6,759 nucleotides of DNA. Source: Bacteroidota bacterium (GTDB taxonomy: Bacteria; Bacteroidota; Ignavibacteria; Palsa-1295). Positions 6,496-6,759 of the stretch are shown one piece after another (the first letter of the stretch is position 1; each line of letters opens with the position of its first letter). Under the pieces are notes generated by a model. It had not been told where the DNA came from and made no database searches. It saw nothing but the letters and a program-made list of their open reading frames with translations. Position numbers and translations under genes: made by a program. The stretch spans positions 1 to 6,759 of the forward strand of contig JANYDV010000310.1 in the NCBI GenBank assembly GCA_025363505.1, read 5' to 3'.

Positions 6496-6759
6496 ATGAA
6501 TCGAATCAATTCTTTTATTCTCGTTTTCATTTTACTCGTAAGTTCTTTTATTTCAGCTCAAGCAACTGATCTGACGATCGGTAGGATTCTCTCTCCTTCT
6601 AATTCTGTGGCAGTGGGGAAAGCAATACCTATTCAATTTTGGGTATTGAATATCAATAAACTTGATGCGCCGTCGTTCACACTCACTGTGACGATCAAAA
6701 AGAAAGGTAATCCGAATCCGGTATATACTTCAATTTTTCAAGGAAGTAATTTACCAAAG
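6496..6759 (+). CDS. Secreted protein, N-terminal part (3' truncated by window edge), possible CARDB/Ig-like beta domain
   Basis: The ATG at 6496 follows a strong Shine-Dalgarno sequence, and the frame stays open for 88 codons to the window end. The N-terminus is a typical Sec signal peptide: a short basic start with Arg3, a hydrophobic core FILVFILLVSSFI (7-19) and an AQA site (21-23), predicting cleavage after Ala23. There is no lipobox cysteine, so a lipoprotein is unlikely. The mature part begins DLTIGRILSPSNSVAVGKAI, followed by alternating hydrophobic strands (IPIQFWVLNIN, FTLTVTIKKK). This resembles the opening of CARDB or other Ig-like adhesion domains, which often begin with Asp-Leu and a 'valgxxvxixxxVxN' strand pattern. 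The function of the whole protein cannot be told from this fragment. It is divergent from the icd operon and so under separate control. Confidence 0.75.
   Translation, partial: MNRINSFILVFILLVSSFISAQATDLTIGRILSPSNSVAVGKAIPIQFWVLNINKLDAPSFTLTVTIKKKGNPNPVYTSIFQGSNLPK

Noticed and set aside
1..6759. Mobile element, CRISPR array, tRNA or defence system
   Set aside because: No transposase or integrase, no regularly spaced direct repeats, no tRNA-like cloverleaf, and nearly all bases are accounted for by metabolic or surface-protein genes.

Overview
The window looks like an ordinary chromosomal segment of a free-living bacterium, most likely from the Bacteroidota/Chlorobi/Ignavibacteria-type (FCB) lineages. 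That placement is inferred from protein flavour: a short 3-hydroxyacyl-CoA-dehydrogenase-like protein and a long isocitrate dehydrogenase, both of types I associate with that group. It also rests on a TAnnTTTG-like promoter element. Base composition is moderate and even, there is no sign of mobile DNA, and the standard bacterial code is used. Two clear Shine-Dalgarno sequences show that at least some genes use SD initiation.

Layout. Positions 2-1339 (+) hold the 3' part of a large gene that enters from the left edge. Its product resembles the beta-rich part of tripeptidyl-peptidase II-type subtilases downstream of the catalytic domain. It meets the next gene tail to tail with a single base between the two stop codons (base 1340). 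Positions 1341-6322 hold five minus-strand genes packed as one operon. In transcription order these are icd (isocitrate dehydrogenase), purE, purK, a reduced 3-hydroxyacyl-CoA-dehydrogenase-like gene, and a thiolase. The junctions are 1 bp apart (icd/purE), a 4-bp ATGA overlap (purE/purK), a 1-bp TAATG overlap (purK/HCDH-like) and 6 bp apart (HCDH-like/thiolase). Positions 6323-6495 are a divergent intergenic region with candidate promoters in both directions and a small inverted repeat. Positions 6496-6759 (+) hold the start of a secreted protein with a signal peptide and a strong SD; it runs off the right edge.

How they work together. PurK and PurE catalyse consecutive steps of de novo purine synthesis (AIR to N5-CAIR to CAIR). 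Icd supplies 2-oxoglutarate and reducing power. The thiolase and the HCDH-like protein suggest acyl-CoA beta-oxidation or a related CoA-dependent pathway. Co-transcription of TCA, purine and acyl-CoA genes is a housekeeping metabolic cluster rather than a textbook pathway operon.

I see no RNA genes, CRISPR array, insertion sequence or defence system. The points most worth checking are the IDH cofactor residues (Thr269-Ile270 where NADP enzymes have Lys-Tyr), the HCDH-like protein that lacks a recognisable NAD site and catalytic His, and the bacterial TPP II-like protein that ends before the eukaryotic helical C-terminal region.
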